A DNA stretch of 64,000 bases from Microbulbifer sp. A4B17 (GCF_003076275.1 NZ_CP029064.1:4506001-4570000); one strand, 5' to 3'. Numbered from the stretch's first letter, positions 26,915 through 36,937 are shown. A program made the numbers and translations. The notes: generated by a model from the sequence alone, not told the origin.

Positions 26915-29821
26915 CTATTCCTCAACATCTAAGGTTATAGTTTTTTCAGTTGTTGCTCCATCATCATCCGTAATACTGAATTTGAAAGACAAAGTGGCGG
27001 GCTCTGCTGGTGTCATAAAATAAGCAGTCAGCTTGTCCGCATCAATCAATTCAACTGCAGGGCCAGATACCTGCTCCCATTTCTGGCTCACAATAGTTCC
27101 ATCCTGATCTCTTGAAGCCCCACCGCTCAAGGTCGAAATTGTATTAATCTTAACACCGCCAACAGCCCCATATGCAACAACCATAAACGGTGGAATGTTC
27201 CCTTCTACGATTACCGTAAATATACTCGTTACTATTTGGCCATTGTTATCTTCAACCTCCAGCTCAAACTCCAGAGTAAACTCACTTCCCGAGTTTTGTG
27301 GTGCTATAAAACTCGCACTACCTTCAGCGTGAGTTATCAATTCAATACCCCTATCGGAGAGGGAACTCCAGCGATAGTCGACAATATGCGCACCAGGGAC
27401 ATCCCAAGAAATACCAGGAACCAGTAAGACATTTTGACCGGGCTCAACGTCTTGAGTAGTGCTTATTACTTTCGGGGGAACTAACTCAACATCTACGCTG
27501 ACGGTCATTTGGCTTGTCGCCCCTCTGTCATCAGTGACACTCAATTTAAATGACAATACAGCTGGCTCTGCTGGAGCTTTAAAATTGGCAATTAAATTAT
27601 TAGCATCTACTAATTCAACGGGTGGACCCGATACTTGCTCCCATTGTTGGCTCACAATATATCCATCTGGATCATTTGAATAGGAACCATCTAAAGTCAC
27701 ATTTGTATTCGGTTGAACCACTCTCATAGTTCCAACACCCATATTTGGGGGCATATTCCATTTCACAAGTACATTGTATATACCTGTTGCAGTCAGACCA
27801 TCGTTATCTTCAACCTCAAGCTCAAACTCCAGTGCTAATTCTGTACCCCAGGGAATTTGAGGTGCTGTAAAGCTTGGAATTCCATCGGCGTTGACTGCCA
27901 ATTCAATATCCGTATTGGAGAGCGAACGCCAACGATAATCTATAATATGACCATCACTATCCGAAGCCGATATAAAAAATAAAACTTCTTTGCCTGGCTC
28001 TACCGTTAGAAAAGCATTCCTAACCACAGGAGGTGTTAACACCTTAACAAAAAAAAACCTTTTCTGTTCAGTTTTTGCACCACCGTTATCTTCAATCTCA
28101 ATCGTAAATACTAGTGCTGAGAAAGACACTCCTGGCTCTGCAACTATCCTTGGAACAGTAAAGGTTACGGAACCATCATCAAGCTCTTTCAGCTCAATAC
28201 GCGGGCCACTAGAAACCTGCTGCCAATGATAGCTAACGATGGTTCCATCAGGATCATAAGACTGGCCTGCGGATAATGTAACCTCTTGGCCGGCGGTAAA
28301 TGCTGACATTGGCTGATCGACTATCAAAACAGGAGCTAAATTAACTCCAACACTAACCGCCACTTTGCTAGTATTCTTTAGACCCTTATCATCCTCAACT
28401 TCCAGCTCGAAAATTAACTCCTGTACAACTCCAGTAATTTCGGAGGGCGCGGTAAAGCTAGCGAAACCATTACCAGAGTCATCTAAGATAACAGGAGTAC
28501 CGGAAATCTGTGTCCAGCGGTAAGCCACAATACTGCCGTCGGAATCTGAAGACAGAGTACCATTGAGCAGTACCGCCGAATTACCTTCAGCAGTTTGATT
28601 TTCACCGGCGATAGCCGTGGGTGGCTGGTTGATATGCCCAGCACCACCTTTTAATATAACCAATCCCTGTAACGGATTTGCGACAACGATATCCGCAATA
28701 CCATCCCCGTTGATATCTCCACTAGCCATACTCTGGGGGCTAGTATAAGTTGCACCAGGAATGGCAATTTGTTCACTCAAAGCCAAGGTACCATCATCTT
28801 GCTGTTGATAAATACTTAAGAACTCTCCACTGTCTGGCAAGACAACTAAATCAGCAAGGCCATCATTATCAATATCTTTTATTAAAAGCTCTCCCGGAGG
28901 ACCTCCAAAGCTGTGGATTTCAGGTTGCTGTAATAAGCTATCTTCTCCCTGGTAATATATAGCGACTCTTAAATTATCCTGCCCCACACCCACTATAGAT
29001 AACGAAATATCATTGCGGCCATCATTATTAAGGTCACCAATTGCGATTCCTTTTATTTTAATATCATCATTAACATCAGCATTTCCATCTAATTCAATAC
29101 TGATAATTTCGTTCAACCTCAAAGAATCATCCGGCGCTAGAACAACCAAGCTATTTTGGAGAGACCCGTTAGCAATTAGAGAAATATCTGTTATACCATC
29201 TCCATCCACGTCACCCAGTGCCACCTGCCCTGGACTTTCAATAGCTAGATCGCTAGCGCTACTCACATAGGTAGATGACTCCCCTACTTTATGGGTTATT
29301 ACAGCACCATTCTCTCCCCAACTAATCCCGAGAATTCCTTTATCACCATTATTACCAAGGTCGACAATTGCGACTCGCTCAGAATAGGAGTTCTCCAAAG
29401 ATTCCGCATATTCTAAACCGTTAGCAGGATCTTGCAGGTATACCTCAATTATGCCGCCATCAAGCCCAACAATAACATCTTTCAAATCATCATTATCAAG
29501 ATCACCTACTGCAATAGACTGAGGCAGACTTGCCTCTCCACCTGCAAGCGGGTAGTCAATAGACCCTGTCAGACTACCAAATTCATCCTGTAGAAATACT
29601 TTTAGCTTAAAGTCATTTTCGGGATCAAAGTTACTCGATGTAGTTAGTACAACATCATCAAGTCCATCATTATTAACATCGGCAACAGAAACTGCCTCTA
29701 TTTTTGATCCTGTGGAATAAATCTCTACCGGCTGAAACTGAACCTCTCCAATTGCAGTGCTTGCAAGCAGAAAAGCAGCTGAGGAAAGAGCAAAATATTT
29801 TGCAAGTAATTTAAGTTTCAC
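26915..29821 (-). CDS. Exported FG-GAP / PKD-like repeat protein (copy A)
   Basis: A 968-residue exported protein. The start is GTG at 29821 with a strong AAGGAG site 7 bases upstream, matching the start of its neighbour paralogue; the open frame extends further upstream without meaning. After a signal peptide (about 1-26) come about six FG-GAP/VCBS-type propeller repeats (about 35-420) with the calcium-loop pattern DVNNDGLDDVV, DGDGITDIS, DLNNDGRNDIS, DINGDGIADIV. Then five to six tandem PKD/REJ-like beta domains of about 90 residues each, each with the patterns DxDG.IVxYxWxQ and FELEVEDNxG. No sortase, PEP-CTERM or lipobox signal is seen at either end. The layout suggests a surface or secreted adhesin or glycan-binding protein; this is inference. 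Confidence 0.82.
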   Translation of the reverse strand: MKLKLLAKYFALSSAAFLLASTAIGEVQFQPVEIYSTGSKIEAVSVADVNNDGLDDVVLTTSSNFDPENDFKLKVFLQDEFGSLTGSIDYPLAGGEASLPQSIAVGDLDNDDLKDVIVGLDGGIIEVYLQDPANGLEYAESLENSYSERVAIVDLGNNGDKGILGISWGENGAVITHKVGESSTYVSSASDLAIESPGQVALGDVDGDGITDISLIANGSLQNSLVVLAPDDSLRLNEIISIELDGNADVNDDIKIKGIAIGDLNNDGRNDISLSIVGVGQDNLRVAIYYQGEDSLLQQPEIHSFGGPPGELLIKDIDNDGLADLVVLPDSGEFLSIYQQQDDGTLALSEQIAIPGATYTSPQSMASGDINGDGIADIVVANPLQGLVILKGGAGHINQPPTAIAGENQTAEGNSAVLLNGTLSSDSDGSIVAYRWTQISGTPVILDDSGNGFASFTAPSEITGVVQELIFELEVEDDKGLKNTSKVAVSVGVNLAPVLIVDQPMSAFTAGQEVTLSAGQSYDPDGTIVSYHWQQVSSGPRIELKELDDGSVTFTVPRIVAEPGVSFSALVFTIEIEDNGGAKTEQKRFFFVKVLTPPVVRNAFLTVEPGKEVLFFISASDSDGHIIDYRWRSLSNTDIELAVNADGIPSFTAPQIPWGTELALEFELEVEDNDGLTATGIYNVLVKWNMPPNMGVGTMRVVQPNTNVTLDGSYSNDPDGYIVSQQWEQVSGPPVELVDANNLIANFKAPAEPAVLSFKLSVTDDRGATSQMTVSVDVELVPPKVISTTQDVEPGQNVLLVPGISWDVPGAHIVDYRWSSLSDRGIELITHAEGSASFIAPQNSGSEFTLEFELEVEDNNGQIVTSIFTVIVEGNIPPFMVVAYGAVGGVKINTISTLSGGASRDQDGTIVSQKWEQVSGPAVELIDADKLTAYFMTPAEPATLSFKFSITDDDGATTEKTITLDVEE

Positions 29822-29925
29822 AACATCTCCTTGTGTAATTTGCTTTAAAAAGCGGACGCAATTTAGCACAAAATATGGAAATAAAAGCAAAACCCAAAGA
29901 ATTAGATGGCAAAGCAGACACTAGT
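29822..29925 (-). promoter_or_regulatory. Leader/promoter region shared with the paralogue (copy A)
   Basis: About 65 bases upstream of the GTG are nearly identical to those before the second paralogue, including the AAGGAG site and a TGCTAAATTGC/TGCTAAGTTGC stretch. A second shared block, AAGCAGACACTAGT, lies at 29912-29925. The spacing between the two blocks differs by about 15 bases. Confidence 0.6.
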
Positions 29926-30089
29926 CTAAAATCATAATTACCAAGACCTAAAATATGAACACCCACAATGAGTTAGAGGAAATATATTTTATAGAAACCT
30001 CAAGCAACCACCACACTGCTTGGAGGAAAACCATTTTTTAATATTATTAAAAAACTTAGATCAAATAGGCATATAGAGATGGGCAGAAT

Positions 30090-30120
30090 AAAAGTAAAAA
30101 AGAGCCCCCGTTGGGGCTCC
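30090..30120 (-). terminator. Rho-independent terminator of FG-GAP paralogue B
   Basis: On the minus strand a GAGCCCC/GGGGCTC stem is followed by TTTTTTACTTTT. It lies 6 bases after the stop codon of the 30126-32471 gene. Confidence 0.85.
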
Positions 30121-30125
30121 ATCTA

Positions 30126-32471
30126 TTAATTTGAAGGGATCAACTCATAAACTCTAACTGATGTGTCAAAAGTGCTACTTTCTCCATCATCATCGGTCAC
30201 TGTTACAGCAAAAACTAACGTGGCCTGCTCCGAAGGAGCTGTAAAATTAGCGGAAACACTATTTGAATTAGCTATAGCAACTGAAGGACCAGATACTTGC
30301 TGCCATTGATAACTTACTATTTCTCCATCCCTATCAAAAGCATCTGAAGCATCAAGGGTGACGGGAGAGTTCGGCTGAACGATTTTCATTAAATTAGAAG
30401 GTACTATTGGAGGCATATTCCGCTCCACAGTCACGTTAATCACACTAATCGACTTAAGACCATCATTATCTTCAACCTCCAGCTCAAAAGTAAGGAGGGC
30501 TCTCGATTCAGGAGAAATAATAGGTGCGATAAAGCTAGCTGTACCATTAGGATAATTGACTACGTCAATATCGGAAAGCGAACGCCAGTTATAACTAACG
30601 ATCTCACCGTCAGCATCACTGGACATTCTACCATCCAGAAGAACCTCTTCCCCAGAATAAACTGTTTGGGCAGAGACGGGAATTGCCATTGGCGGAGCAA
30701 GCTTCTTCACATTAACTTGAGCAATAACACTGCTTTCCAGACCTTCGTTATCAGTGACTACTAACTCAAACTCCAATATCTCAAAAGATATAGACGGATA
30801 GCTAGATATTAATGCTGGACTAGAAAAACTGACAGTAGTTTCTGATTCTTTCACCAACTCTACAGGCTCACCCGCTACTTGTTTCCACTCATAGCTAATA
30901 ATCTCTCCGAACAAATCTCTTGAGGAACTACCATTTAGGGTTACGACCTCATCCGCACCTACTACCTGAAAGGTATTTGTAATTGCTGTAGGAGGAATAT
31001 TTCCATCCAAAGTAACGATTGCTTTATCAATAGAAACTATATTTTCATTATCTTCAATTTCTAATTCGAAAACCAAAGATTCATCCATACCCAAATACGA
31101 ATATTTAGATAAAGGTGCGAGAAAAGTAGCAAACCCATTGCTCGTGTTATTTAATATTACAGGTGAACCTGACACCTGTCTCCAGCGATAATCTATAATA
31201 CTTCCATCTCTATCAGCTGAGTGGGTGCCATCTAAAAATATTATTTGGTCTTTTCTGGTTGCTTGATCATCTCCTGCATCAGCTAAAGGTGCCAAGTTAA
31301 TACCCTGGGTATTTCCCTTCAATAAGACCAAACCGGTAGAGGGGCTTGCAATAACAACATCGGGAATTCCATCGCTATTAATATCTCCTACATCTATCCC
31401 CTGAAAATTATTATAAGAATCTTCTGGTATATCATATGAAAAATGCTCCAACATCCTATCACTACTTAATTTTCTATGAATAGATATCGTATTACCCTGC
31501 AAAGGAACTGCTATAAATTCGCTACTTAAATCATTATTTAAGTCATAGGCCAGCAACATTCCATATGCATTCTCAACTGAAGCAAAGATAGTATTTTCTA
31601 ATATCCCATTATCTTTTTGATAAAAAACCATTTCAGTAGTATCAGAATCTTCTCCATCGACAGAAAGCCATATATCAGCACGACCATCACTATTCAAATC
31701 ATCAACTGAAATGTTATTTACTGAAAATGCCTCATCAATTTCATAGTATTGTATTGGAGCAAAACTTCCATTTGACTCGGAAAGCATTACAGCCAAAGCA
31801 CTACGTTCTGACTGCTTGACAACTGTAATAACATCCTCAACACCATCTCTGTTCATATCTTTGAGAGCCAAGCTGATTGAATCATCAGGCTCCATAAGAT
31901 ATATATAGGACAAACGATTATTTATCGGATCATCCTTCATAGCATAAATGGCAAGTCCAACTTCCTCAGAACCTATTCCAACAATATCGTCAATTCCATC
32001 CCCCGTAACATCTGCAACAGCTATTTTGCTAGATCGAGATGAACTGATAGATTCACTTAACACTAGTGTCCCATCATGAAGCTGCAAGAAAATATCTATT
32101 CGCTCACCGTCAAATGCAACTGCAATATCCAGAAGTCCATCACCATTTAAATCCCCAACATCAATGGATTTTGGTAGAATTGTGCCATCTCCATCCAGTA
32201 AATAATCTACGGGCTCCTGTAACTGTCCATACTCATCTTGTAAAAATATCTTTAGCTTAAAATCATTCTCAGGATCAAAATTACTGGAGGTACTCACTAC
32301 CACATCATCACGACCATCATTATTCAAGTCCGCAACGGCGACAGCCTCCGCTCTTGACCCTGTCGAATAAATCTCTGCAGGCTGAAACTGAACTTCCTCG
32401 CTCATAACACTTGCACATAGAAAGGTAATAGAGGGAAGAACAAAGAATTTCGAGAGTAACTTAAGCTTCAC
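30126..32471 (-). CDS. Exported FG-GAP / PKD-like repeat protein (copy B)
   Basis: A 781-residue paralogue of the neighbouring protein. Start GTG at 32471 with the same AAGGAG site; signal peptide about residues 1-25. The N-terminal FG-GAP repeats have the same calcium-loop motifs (DLNNDGRDDVV, DLNGDGLLDIA, DINSDGIPDVV). Four PKD/REJ-like domains follow, so this copy has one to two fewer of these domains than copy A. The first ~60 residues are almost the same in both copies (EVQFQPAEIYSTGS), while the rest has diverged. The ends lack a lipobox or sorting signal. Because promoter, gene and terminator are all duplicated, the pair arose from one duplication of the whole transcription unit. Role unknown, probably at or outside the cell surface. 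Confidence 0.82.
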   Translation of the reverse strand: MKLKLLSKFFVLPSITFLCASVMSEEVQFQPAEIYSTGSRAEAVAVADLNNDGRDDVVVSTSSNFDPENDFKLKIFLQDEYGQLQEPVDYLLDGDGTILPKSIDVGDLNGDGLLDIAVAFDGERIDIFLQLHDGTLVLSESISSSRSSKIAVADVTGDGIDDIVGIGSEEVGLAIYAMKDDPINNRLSYIYLMEPDDSISLALKDMNRDGVEDVITVVKQSERSALAVMLSESNGSFAPIQYYEIDEAFSVNNISVDDLNSDGRADIWLSVDGEDSDTTEMVFYQKDNGILENTIFASVENAYGMLLAYDLNNDLSSEFIAVPLQGNTISIHRKLSSDRMLEHFSYDIPEDSYNNFQGIDVGDINSDGIPDVVIASPSTGLVLLKGNTQGINLAPLADAGDDQATRKDQIIFLDGTHSADRDGSIIDYRWRQVSGSPVILNNTSNGFATFLAPLSKYSYLGMDESLVFELEIEDNENIVSIDKAIVTLDGNIPPTAITNTFQVVGADEVVTLNGSSSRDLFGEIISYEWKQVAGEPVELVKESETTVSFSSPALISSYPSISFEILEFELVVTDNEGLESSVIAQVNVKKLAPPMAIPVSAQTVYSGEEVLLDGRMSSDADGEIVSYNWRSLSDIDVVNYPNGTASFIAPIISPESRALLTFELEVEDNDGLKSISVINVTVERNMPPIVPSNLMKIVQPNSPVTLDASDAFDRDGEIVSYQWQQVSGPSVAIANSNSVSANFTAPSEQATLVFAVTVTDDDGESSTFDTSVRVYELIPSN

Positions 32472-32590
32472 AACATCTCCTTGTGTAAAATCGCTTCAAA
32501 AGCGAAAGCAACTTAGCACAAAATGTGAAAATGAAGTGTGATCAATTGTGAAATAAAGTATCAAAAAAAGACAAAAAAGCAGACACTAGT
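32472..32590 (-). promoter_or_regulatory. Leader/promoter region shared with the paralogue (copy B)
   Basis: Matches the copy A leader over the first ~65 bases and again in AAGCAGACACTAGT at 32577-32590. The conserved upstream block, in a region that is otherwise diverged, is a candidate operator or promoter element. Confidence 0.6.
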
Positions 32591-32706
32591 ACCGAAAATC
32601 AATTTAAAAATTAACCTTCAAGAAAAGTAAAAATGTATTTCTTTAAGTAAATTCGGAAGGTAAGTAGATAAAATTTAAAGGGACCTCCTGGATTTTTTCT
32701 AAGAAA

Positions 32707-32733
32707 TAAAAAAGCGGCCTAAGCCGCTTTTTT
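32707..32733 (-). terminator. Bidirectional terminator of the RhlE-like helicase gene
   Basis: A perfect GCGGC/GCCGC stem with a 4-base loop, flanked by A runs on one side and T runs on the other, so that it reads as stem plus T tract on both strands. It lies just after the helicase stop codon. Confidence 0.9.
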
Positions 32734-32753
32734 ATTTCTTTTATTTAAATACG

Positions 32754-34226
32754 CTAAGCGCTTTCCGAATGCCCTCTACTGGGACGCCGTCTCGGAGCTC
32801 GTTGTGGCTTCTGTCCATCACTGCGACCAGCCTCAGCACCGCGCCCTTTACCGTTAACGCCCGTGCGTTTGGCTGGGGCACCTTTACCCGAAGAGGCGTT
32901 ACCACTGCGGCCGCCAGAATTTCCACGCCCCTCAGGCTTACCGCGTCCATTGCTGCGGTTGCCCCGACGCTCCTCGCTATTGCCGCGCGCTTCACGCCGC
33001 CCTTCACTCTTCTGAGAGTTACCCGCTGGGCGCTTGCTGGAGCTGGGCTTTTGCAACCCACCCCGCTTTGGATTACCGGATGCGGGCACCTGGTGGTCCG
33101 GCTCAAATTCTTCAATTTCCTCGCGCGGAATTGGCTTGCCGATCAAGCGCTCAATATCGCGAAGCTGCTTAATCTCATCAGCGCTAACAAGGGATACCGC
33201 TTGCCCCTGAGCGCCCGCGCGCCCTGTACGGCCAATACGGTGGACATAGTCCTCAGGCACATTGGGCAAATCAAAATTTACTACCTGGGGCAGTTGGTCA
33301 ATGTCGATGCCTCGGGCTGCGATATCAGTCGCCACAAGAATCTGAACCTTGCCAGCTTTAAAGTCCGCCAAGGCACGAGTTCGTGCATTTTGACTCTTAT
33401 TGCCATGAATGGCTGCTGCCAGGATGCCGTCGCCTTCGAGCTGCTTCACCAGCCTGTTGGCACCATGTTTAGTGCGACTAAAGACCAAGGCCTGGTGCCA
33501 GTTATTCTCCCTAATCAAATGACTAAGCAGTTTCGTTTTTCGAGCCTTATCCACAGGATGGAGTTTCTGTCGCACCGTTTTAGTAGTGGAGTTGCGTGGA
33601 CTGACATCAATTTCCAGCGGATCTTTTACCAAGCCTTTCGCCAGCTGACGAATATCTGGTGAAAAAGTTGCGGAGAACAGAAGGTTCTGACGCTTAGCCG
33701 GTAAAATCCTCAATACTCGTTTGATATCGTGGATGAATCCCATATCCAGCATGCGGTCTGCTTCATCAAGTACCAGGGCTTCCAAGCGATCGAAGCGAAT
33801 TGCCCCTTGATTGTGCAGATCCAGCAAGCGCCCAGGAGTAGCTACCAAAATATCCGCTCCGCCTCGCAGACGGGAAATCTGGGGATTGATCTTTACACCA
33901 CCAAACACCACCGCATGGCGCATAGGCAGGTACTGGCTGTACCCCTGCACATTTTCGAAAACCTGAGCCGCCAATTCACGGGTTGGAGTGAGTACCAGCG
34001 CTCGTACCTGCCCTTTTCTGGCGCGCTCCCCCTGACTAAGGCGATGTAGCAGCGGCAAAGTGAAGCCCGCTGTCTTACCAGTACCAGTTTGGGCTGCGGC
34101 CATAATATCGCTGCCCTTCATTACCGCTGGAATAGCTTGTGCCTGAATCGGCGTAGGCGCAGTATATCCCTGCTCTGCAACGGCACGGGCGATCTCCTGG
34201 GCAAGGCCCAGATCTTCAAACAACAT
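32754..34226 (-). CDS. rhlE: DEAD-box RNA helicase, RhlE type
   Basis: A 490-residue ATP-dependent RNA helicase. All DEAD-box motifs occur in order: Q motif [32 protein letters not shown] in [13 protein letters not shown] in [18 protein letters not shown] and [10 protein letters not shown]. The core ends near residue 385; the tail is rich in Gly, Arg, Ser and Asn (RGN and GRG repeats) and should bind RNA. The start MLFEDLGL at 34226 is typical of RhlE proteins and has a GAGG site 8 bases upstream. About 245 bases of leader back to the divergent region may hold a cold-responsive 5' untranslated region, as known for this family. Likely roles are ribosome assembly and mRNA turnover. Confidence 0.92.
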   Translation of the reverse strand: MLFEDLGLAQEIARAVAEQGYTAPTPIQAQAIPAVMKGSDIMAAAQTGTGKTAGFTLPLLHRLSQGERARKGQVRALVLTPTRELAAQVFENVQGYSQYLPMRHAVVFGGVKINPQISRLRGGADILVATPGRLLDLHNQGAIRFDRLEALVLDEADRMLDMGFIHDIKRVLRILPAKRQNLLFSATFSPDIRQLAKGLVKDPLEIDVSPRNSTTKTVRQKLHPVDKARKTKLLSHLIRENNWHQALVFSRTKHGANRLVKQLEGDGILAAAIHGNKSQNARTRALADFKAGKVQILVATDIAARGIDIDQLPQVVNFDLPNVPEDYVHRIGRTGRAGAQGQAVSLVSADEIKQLRDIERLIGKPIPREEIEEFEPDHQVPASGNPKRGGLQKPSSSKRPAGNSQKSEGRREARGNSEERRGNRSNGRGKPEGRGNSGGRSGNASSGKGAPAKRTGVNGKGRGAEAGRSDGQKPQRAPRRRPSRGHSESA

Positions 34227-34686
34227 AAATAAACCTCGAACTGCGCCGCAGGCGCAATCAAACACACCCATTCCCCTTGGGGAGAATGAAGAGAAATCGG
34301 AGTCGACATCGGGAGCTTGTATTGCTCCCAGCGTGTACAGCCGTCTAATCACCGGTCTTATTCACCGGAGCGCGGCATTCAGTAGAAATTTCCAGGAAGA
34401 ATTTTTGAAAAGTTCCGGAGGGATTGCCGGCGGATCACCGACCTACAAATGACGCAGCTGAGAAAAATCAGCTGCGGTACTATACCACATAAAGACTGAC
34501 TGTATAGTTTCGCCCCAGTAAACTCCTTTCTTTTATAGGTTTATACAGAGCGGTTGTTGGGGGTAACAACCTCGGGACCGTAACATAGTTTCACGTTCGC
34601 AGCGCGAGCGTCTATCTTTGAGGTACCCCATCCCGTTGCGAACTTGTAAAACAAAGCTGCTTTGAGCAGCCAGGATAGTAACCGTT
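34227..34686. other. Divergent leader region of the helicase and GNAT genes
   Basis: No gene is supported. On the helicase side the minus strand is open for 42 codons before the ATG, but this is GC-rich leader sequence without coding resemblance. Several short G/C-rich inverted repeats occur (for example GCCTGCGGC around 34243), which suggests a structured leader RNA. Confidence 0.4.
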
Positions 34687-35289
34687 ATGTCACCCAACAA
34701 CAGTGTGGATACAGAACACCAAGTTGAGCTGATCACCCTCGGCAATGGACGCAAAGTCTCAATTCGCCCCATCTGTCGCAGTGATGGCCAGCTTGAGAAA
34801 GAATTAATTGAGCAGTTGTCTCCAGAAACTCGCCGCGACCGCTTTATCGGCGGAAGCTGCAAGGCTAGCCAAAAGCTATTGGAATTGCTCACAGATAACG
34901 ACCACCACGTACATGAAGCTTTTATTGCACTTTGCAGTAGCGATAAAGCCCAGCGGGCCGTTGCTATAGCCCACTATGCACTTGACGTTGACGGCCGAGC
35001 TTGTGAATGTGCCGTTGTAGTGAGTGATGACTGGCAGGGGTTAGGCTTGGGGCGCTTAATGTTAAAGCGCCTGATCAACTGTGCCCAGGACCAAGGCCTT
35101 GAGCGAATTTATTCGATTGAATCAGCGCAAAATAGACGGGTGGACAGCTTCGCAAAATCCATGGGCTTTACCTGCAAAGCAGATGCCAAAGATTATACCC
35201 TACTAACCTATACACTAGAACTTAAGGCAAACCTTGAAACTAATGGCTTTAGCCACAGAGAGGAAGTTTCCCGAATAAATTTGGAGTAA
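34687..35289 (+). CDS. GNAT family N-acetyltransferase
   Basis: A 200-residue protein with a GNAT fold. The acetyl-CoA-binding motif A is visible as VVVSDDWQGLGLGRLMLKRLI (Q-x-x-G-x-G at about residues 118-123), and the N-terminal VSIRPICRSDGQLEKELIEQLSPETRRDRF is typical of the group fused to or related to acyl-CoA synthetase (Pat-like) acetyltransferases. The substrate is unknown. It stands alone and is followed by a hairpin. Confidence 0.85.
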   Translation: MSPNNSVDTEHQVELITLGNGRKVSIRPICRSDGQLEKELIEQLSPETRRDRFIGGSCKASQKLLELLTDNDHHVHEAFIALCSSDKAQRAVAIAHYALDVDGRACECAVVVSDDWQGLGLGRLMLKRLINCAQDQGLERIYSIESAQNRRVDSFAKSMGFTCKADAKDYTLLTYTLELKANLETNGFSHREEVSRINLE

Positions 35290-35332
35290 GCTTGAAAAGT
35301 CTGAGCCTCAACTCGCAAGTATAATTATTTAT

Positions 35333-35360
35333 GAAACAGGCGCCTTTTAGAGCCTGTTTC
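35333..35360 (+). terminator. Hairpin after the GNAT gene
   Basis: A 9-base GAAACAGGC/GCCTGTTTC stem, 44 bases after the stop codon, ending in TTTC and then TACTATTC. It is a plausible Rho-independent terminator with a weak T tract. Confidence 0.65.
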
Positions 35361-35651
35361 TACTATTCTGATTCCATCTCCCCTATATATTACATGCGAC
35401 CTAAATAGGTGTTTAGTATCTAAGCGCCTGTTTTACTTGGCACAAGCAGAGACCTACTCACAGAACATCTTTATCAACCCTAAAAGGAATCTATTACCTA
35501 GTTAGCACTGCCTTTAAATTGCAATTAGGAAAGATCGTTACCTTCTCAGGAAAGTAATACTATTTAAGCGTCAAAAAAGTTCGAAATGTAATGTCACACT
35601 AAATTCATCTACCTAGCTTTGAGTAGTTTTATCACGTGAAGTAATAATCAA

Positions 35652-35945
35652 GTTGATAAAGAAACATCCACCCTAGCTCCGTTTAGAGGATACGCAGTTA
35701 GTAGTCGACCAGGAATATACTGTGAAAGAAGCTTGCGAAGCATGGGGATCAGTAAGCCTATAGATGGAGTCAGGAACTTGAAAATTGCGAGCAGAACGAA
35801 GTGGAAAAGCACCTTAAGGTATCGCAATTGCACCTGAGCAGCTACTTATCTAAGATTTCAAATCTGAAGTTTAGATGGGTTAAAGAGGAAAAAGAAACTC
35901 TAAAAAAGCTACATTTCTCTTGATACCGGATTCACTGAACAATTG
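35652..35945 (+). pseudogene. Remains of IS3-family transposase OrfA
   Basis: Reading across frames gives RLEDTQLVVDQEYTVKEAC from about 35680 to 35735, the helix-turn-helix of OrfA, and later a leucine-zipper-like stretch ending in KEEKETLKKATFLL and PDSLNN (about 35880-35945), which matches the conserved ILKKATALLMSDSLN end of this OrfA type. At least three stops and two frameshifts interrupt it. Confidence 0.8.
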
Positions 35946-35993
35946 AAAGTCAAGCGATTGTAAGAGTGCTAATCTGTTCGGCAATTGTATGGC

Positions 35994-36800
35994 GTATTTG
36001 GCGTAAATCATAATAGCTACCGCAACTAGCTGGACAGACCGTATGAACAAAAGCCAGAAACTATGCAATTACAGGCTCTAATTAAAGCAACCTATAAAGT
36101 TAGCAATGGCTCCGGAGCAAGAACAATATCAGAAAATGTAACACTGGGAGGCATACACTTTGACAAATACCTTGCAGCAGAAAGAATGAGACTGCTTAGC
36201 TTGCAAGAACATAGCTACAGAACAATCGGTAGTGGAAAATCGAGTAAGCACACATCAATATGTCTAATTATCTAGATCGGGAGTTTGATATTACTGAACT
36301 CAATAATGCGTAGGCAGACGATATCACATATATCTGGGCGGGAACAATTTTGTAGTAGTTACCAACATGCTTGCGTGTAGGCTTGTTGATTTGGTAATCT
36401 CATTTACCCCAAACACGGCATAGATTACAAAGGCAGTTACAATATCCTAAGAATCACAAGATAAGCCGAAAGGAACTTTGTTTCACTCGTATCAGGATGT
36501 TAGCACAAAATTCCTCTGACAAATATTGTAACGCTATCGCATGACACCAAGCCTATTACGCCGCAGTAACTGTCAGGATAACGCACCAACTAAACGCATT
36601 TTCAAAATTTTGAAAACAGAAAGTGGGGCGGATAATGGCTATAAATCCTTCCCCTCAGCTAAACCGGGGATTAATAGTTATATCATTAGTTACTACAGCG
36701 AAATACGGCCATGCCAGAAAAGGTTTGATTTCCACCAAATATGGCAAAAAAGAAATACTAGAGAACTCAAAGTTCAATGAGCAAAAAATTGACCGCTACA
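35994..36800 (+). pseudogene. Remains of IS3-family transposase OrfB (DDE)
   Basis: Recognisable pieces in order are VFGVNHNSYRN-stop-LDRP (35994-36050), a KVSNGSGARTI segment (about 36093-36130), SNYLDREFDIT (36257-36295), ADDITYIW with the first catalytic Asp at 36320-36322, a FHSYQD piece, RRSNCQDNAPTKRIFKILKTE (36559-36620) and GYKSFPSAKPGINSYIISYYS (36640-36700). In the NCxDNAP block the catalytic Glu position is Lys (36592-36594). The part between the first and second Asp is shortened and frameshifted. The protein cannot be active. Confidence 0.82.
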
Positions 36801-36937
36801 GTTTCAAGTATCAACTATTAATGCACAATTTAAACGATAAGCTTATTCCGAATAAAACCTTTCCGACTAATAAACTAATTTGAACCTCGCCTTAAATAAA
36901 CATGCTATGGCGAGGTCCAAGCAGTTGAAAGTACTTA

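Larger units (their letters stand above)
35587..36800 (+). mobile_element. Decayed IS3-family insertion sequence
   Basis: Fragments of both IS3-family reading frames lie in the correct order and spacing over about 1.2 kb, the usual length of such elements. They are broken by many stops and frameshifts. A candidate right end, TGACCGCTACA, is at 36790-36800 directly after the remains of orfB; a similar TGTAATGTCA at 35587-35596 could be the left end. No target-site duplication is seen (flanks differ), and the exact ends are uncertain. The element is certainly immobile. Confidence 0.8.

Noticed and set aside
26915..32471. Possible direct repeats or a CRISPR-like pattern across the FG-GAP/PKD genes
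   Set aside because: The periodicity comes from repeated protein domains of about 90 residues; there are no short identical repeats with spacers.
32532..32552. CRP-like sequence TGTGATCAATTGTGAA before FG-GAP copy B
   Set aside because: Only the left half matches; the right half is not TCACA.
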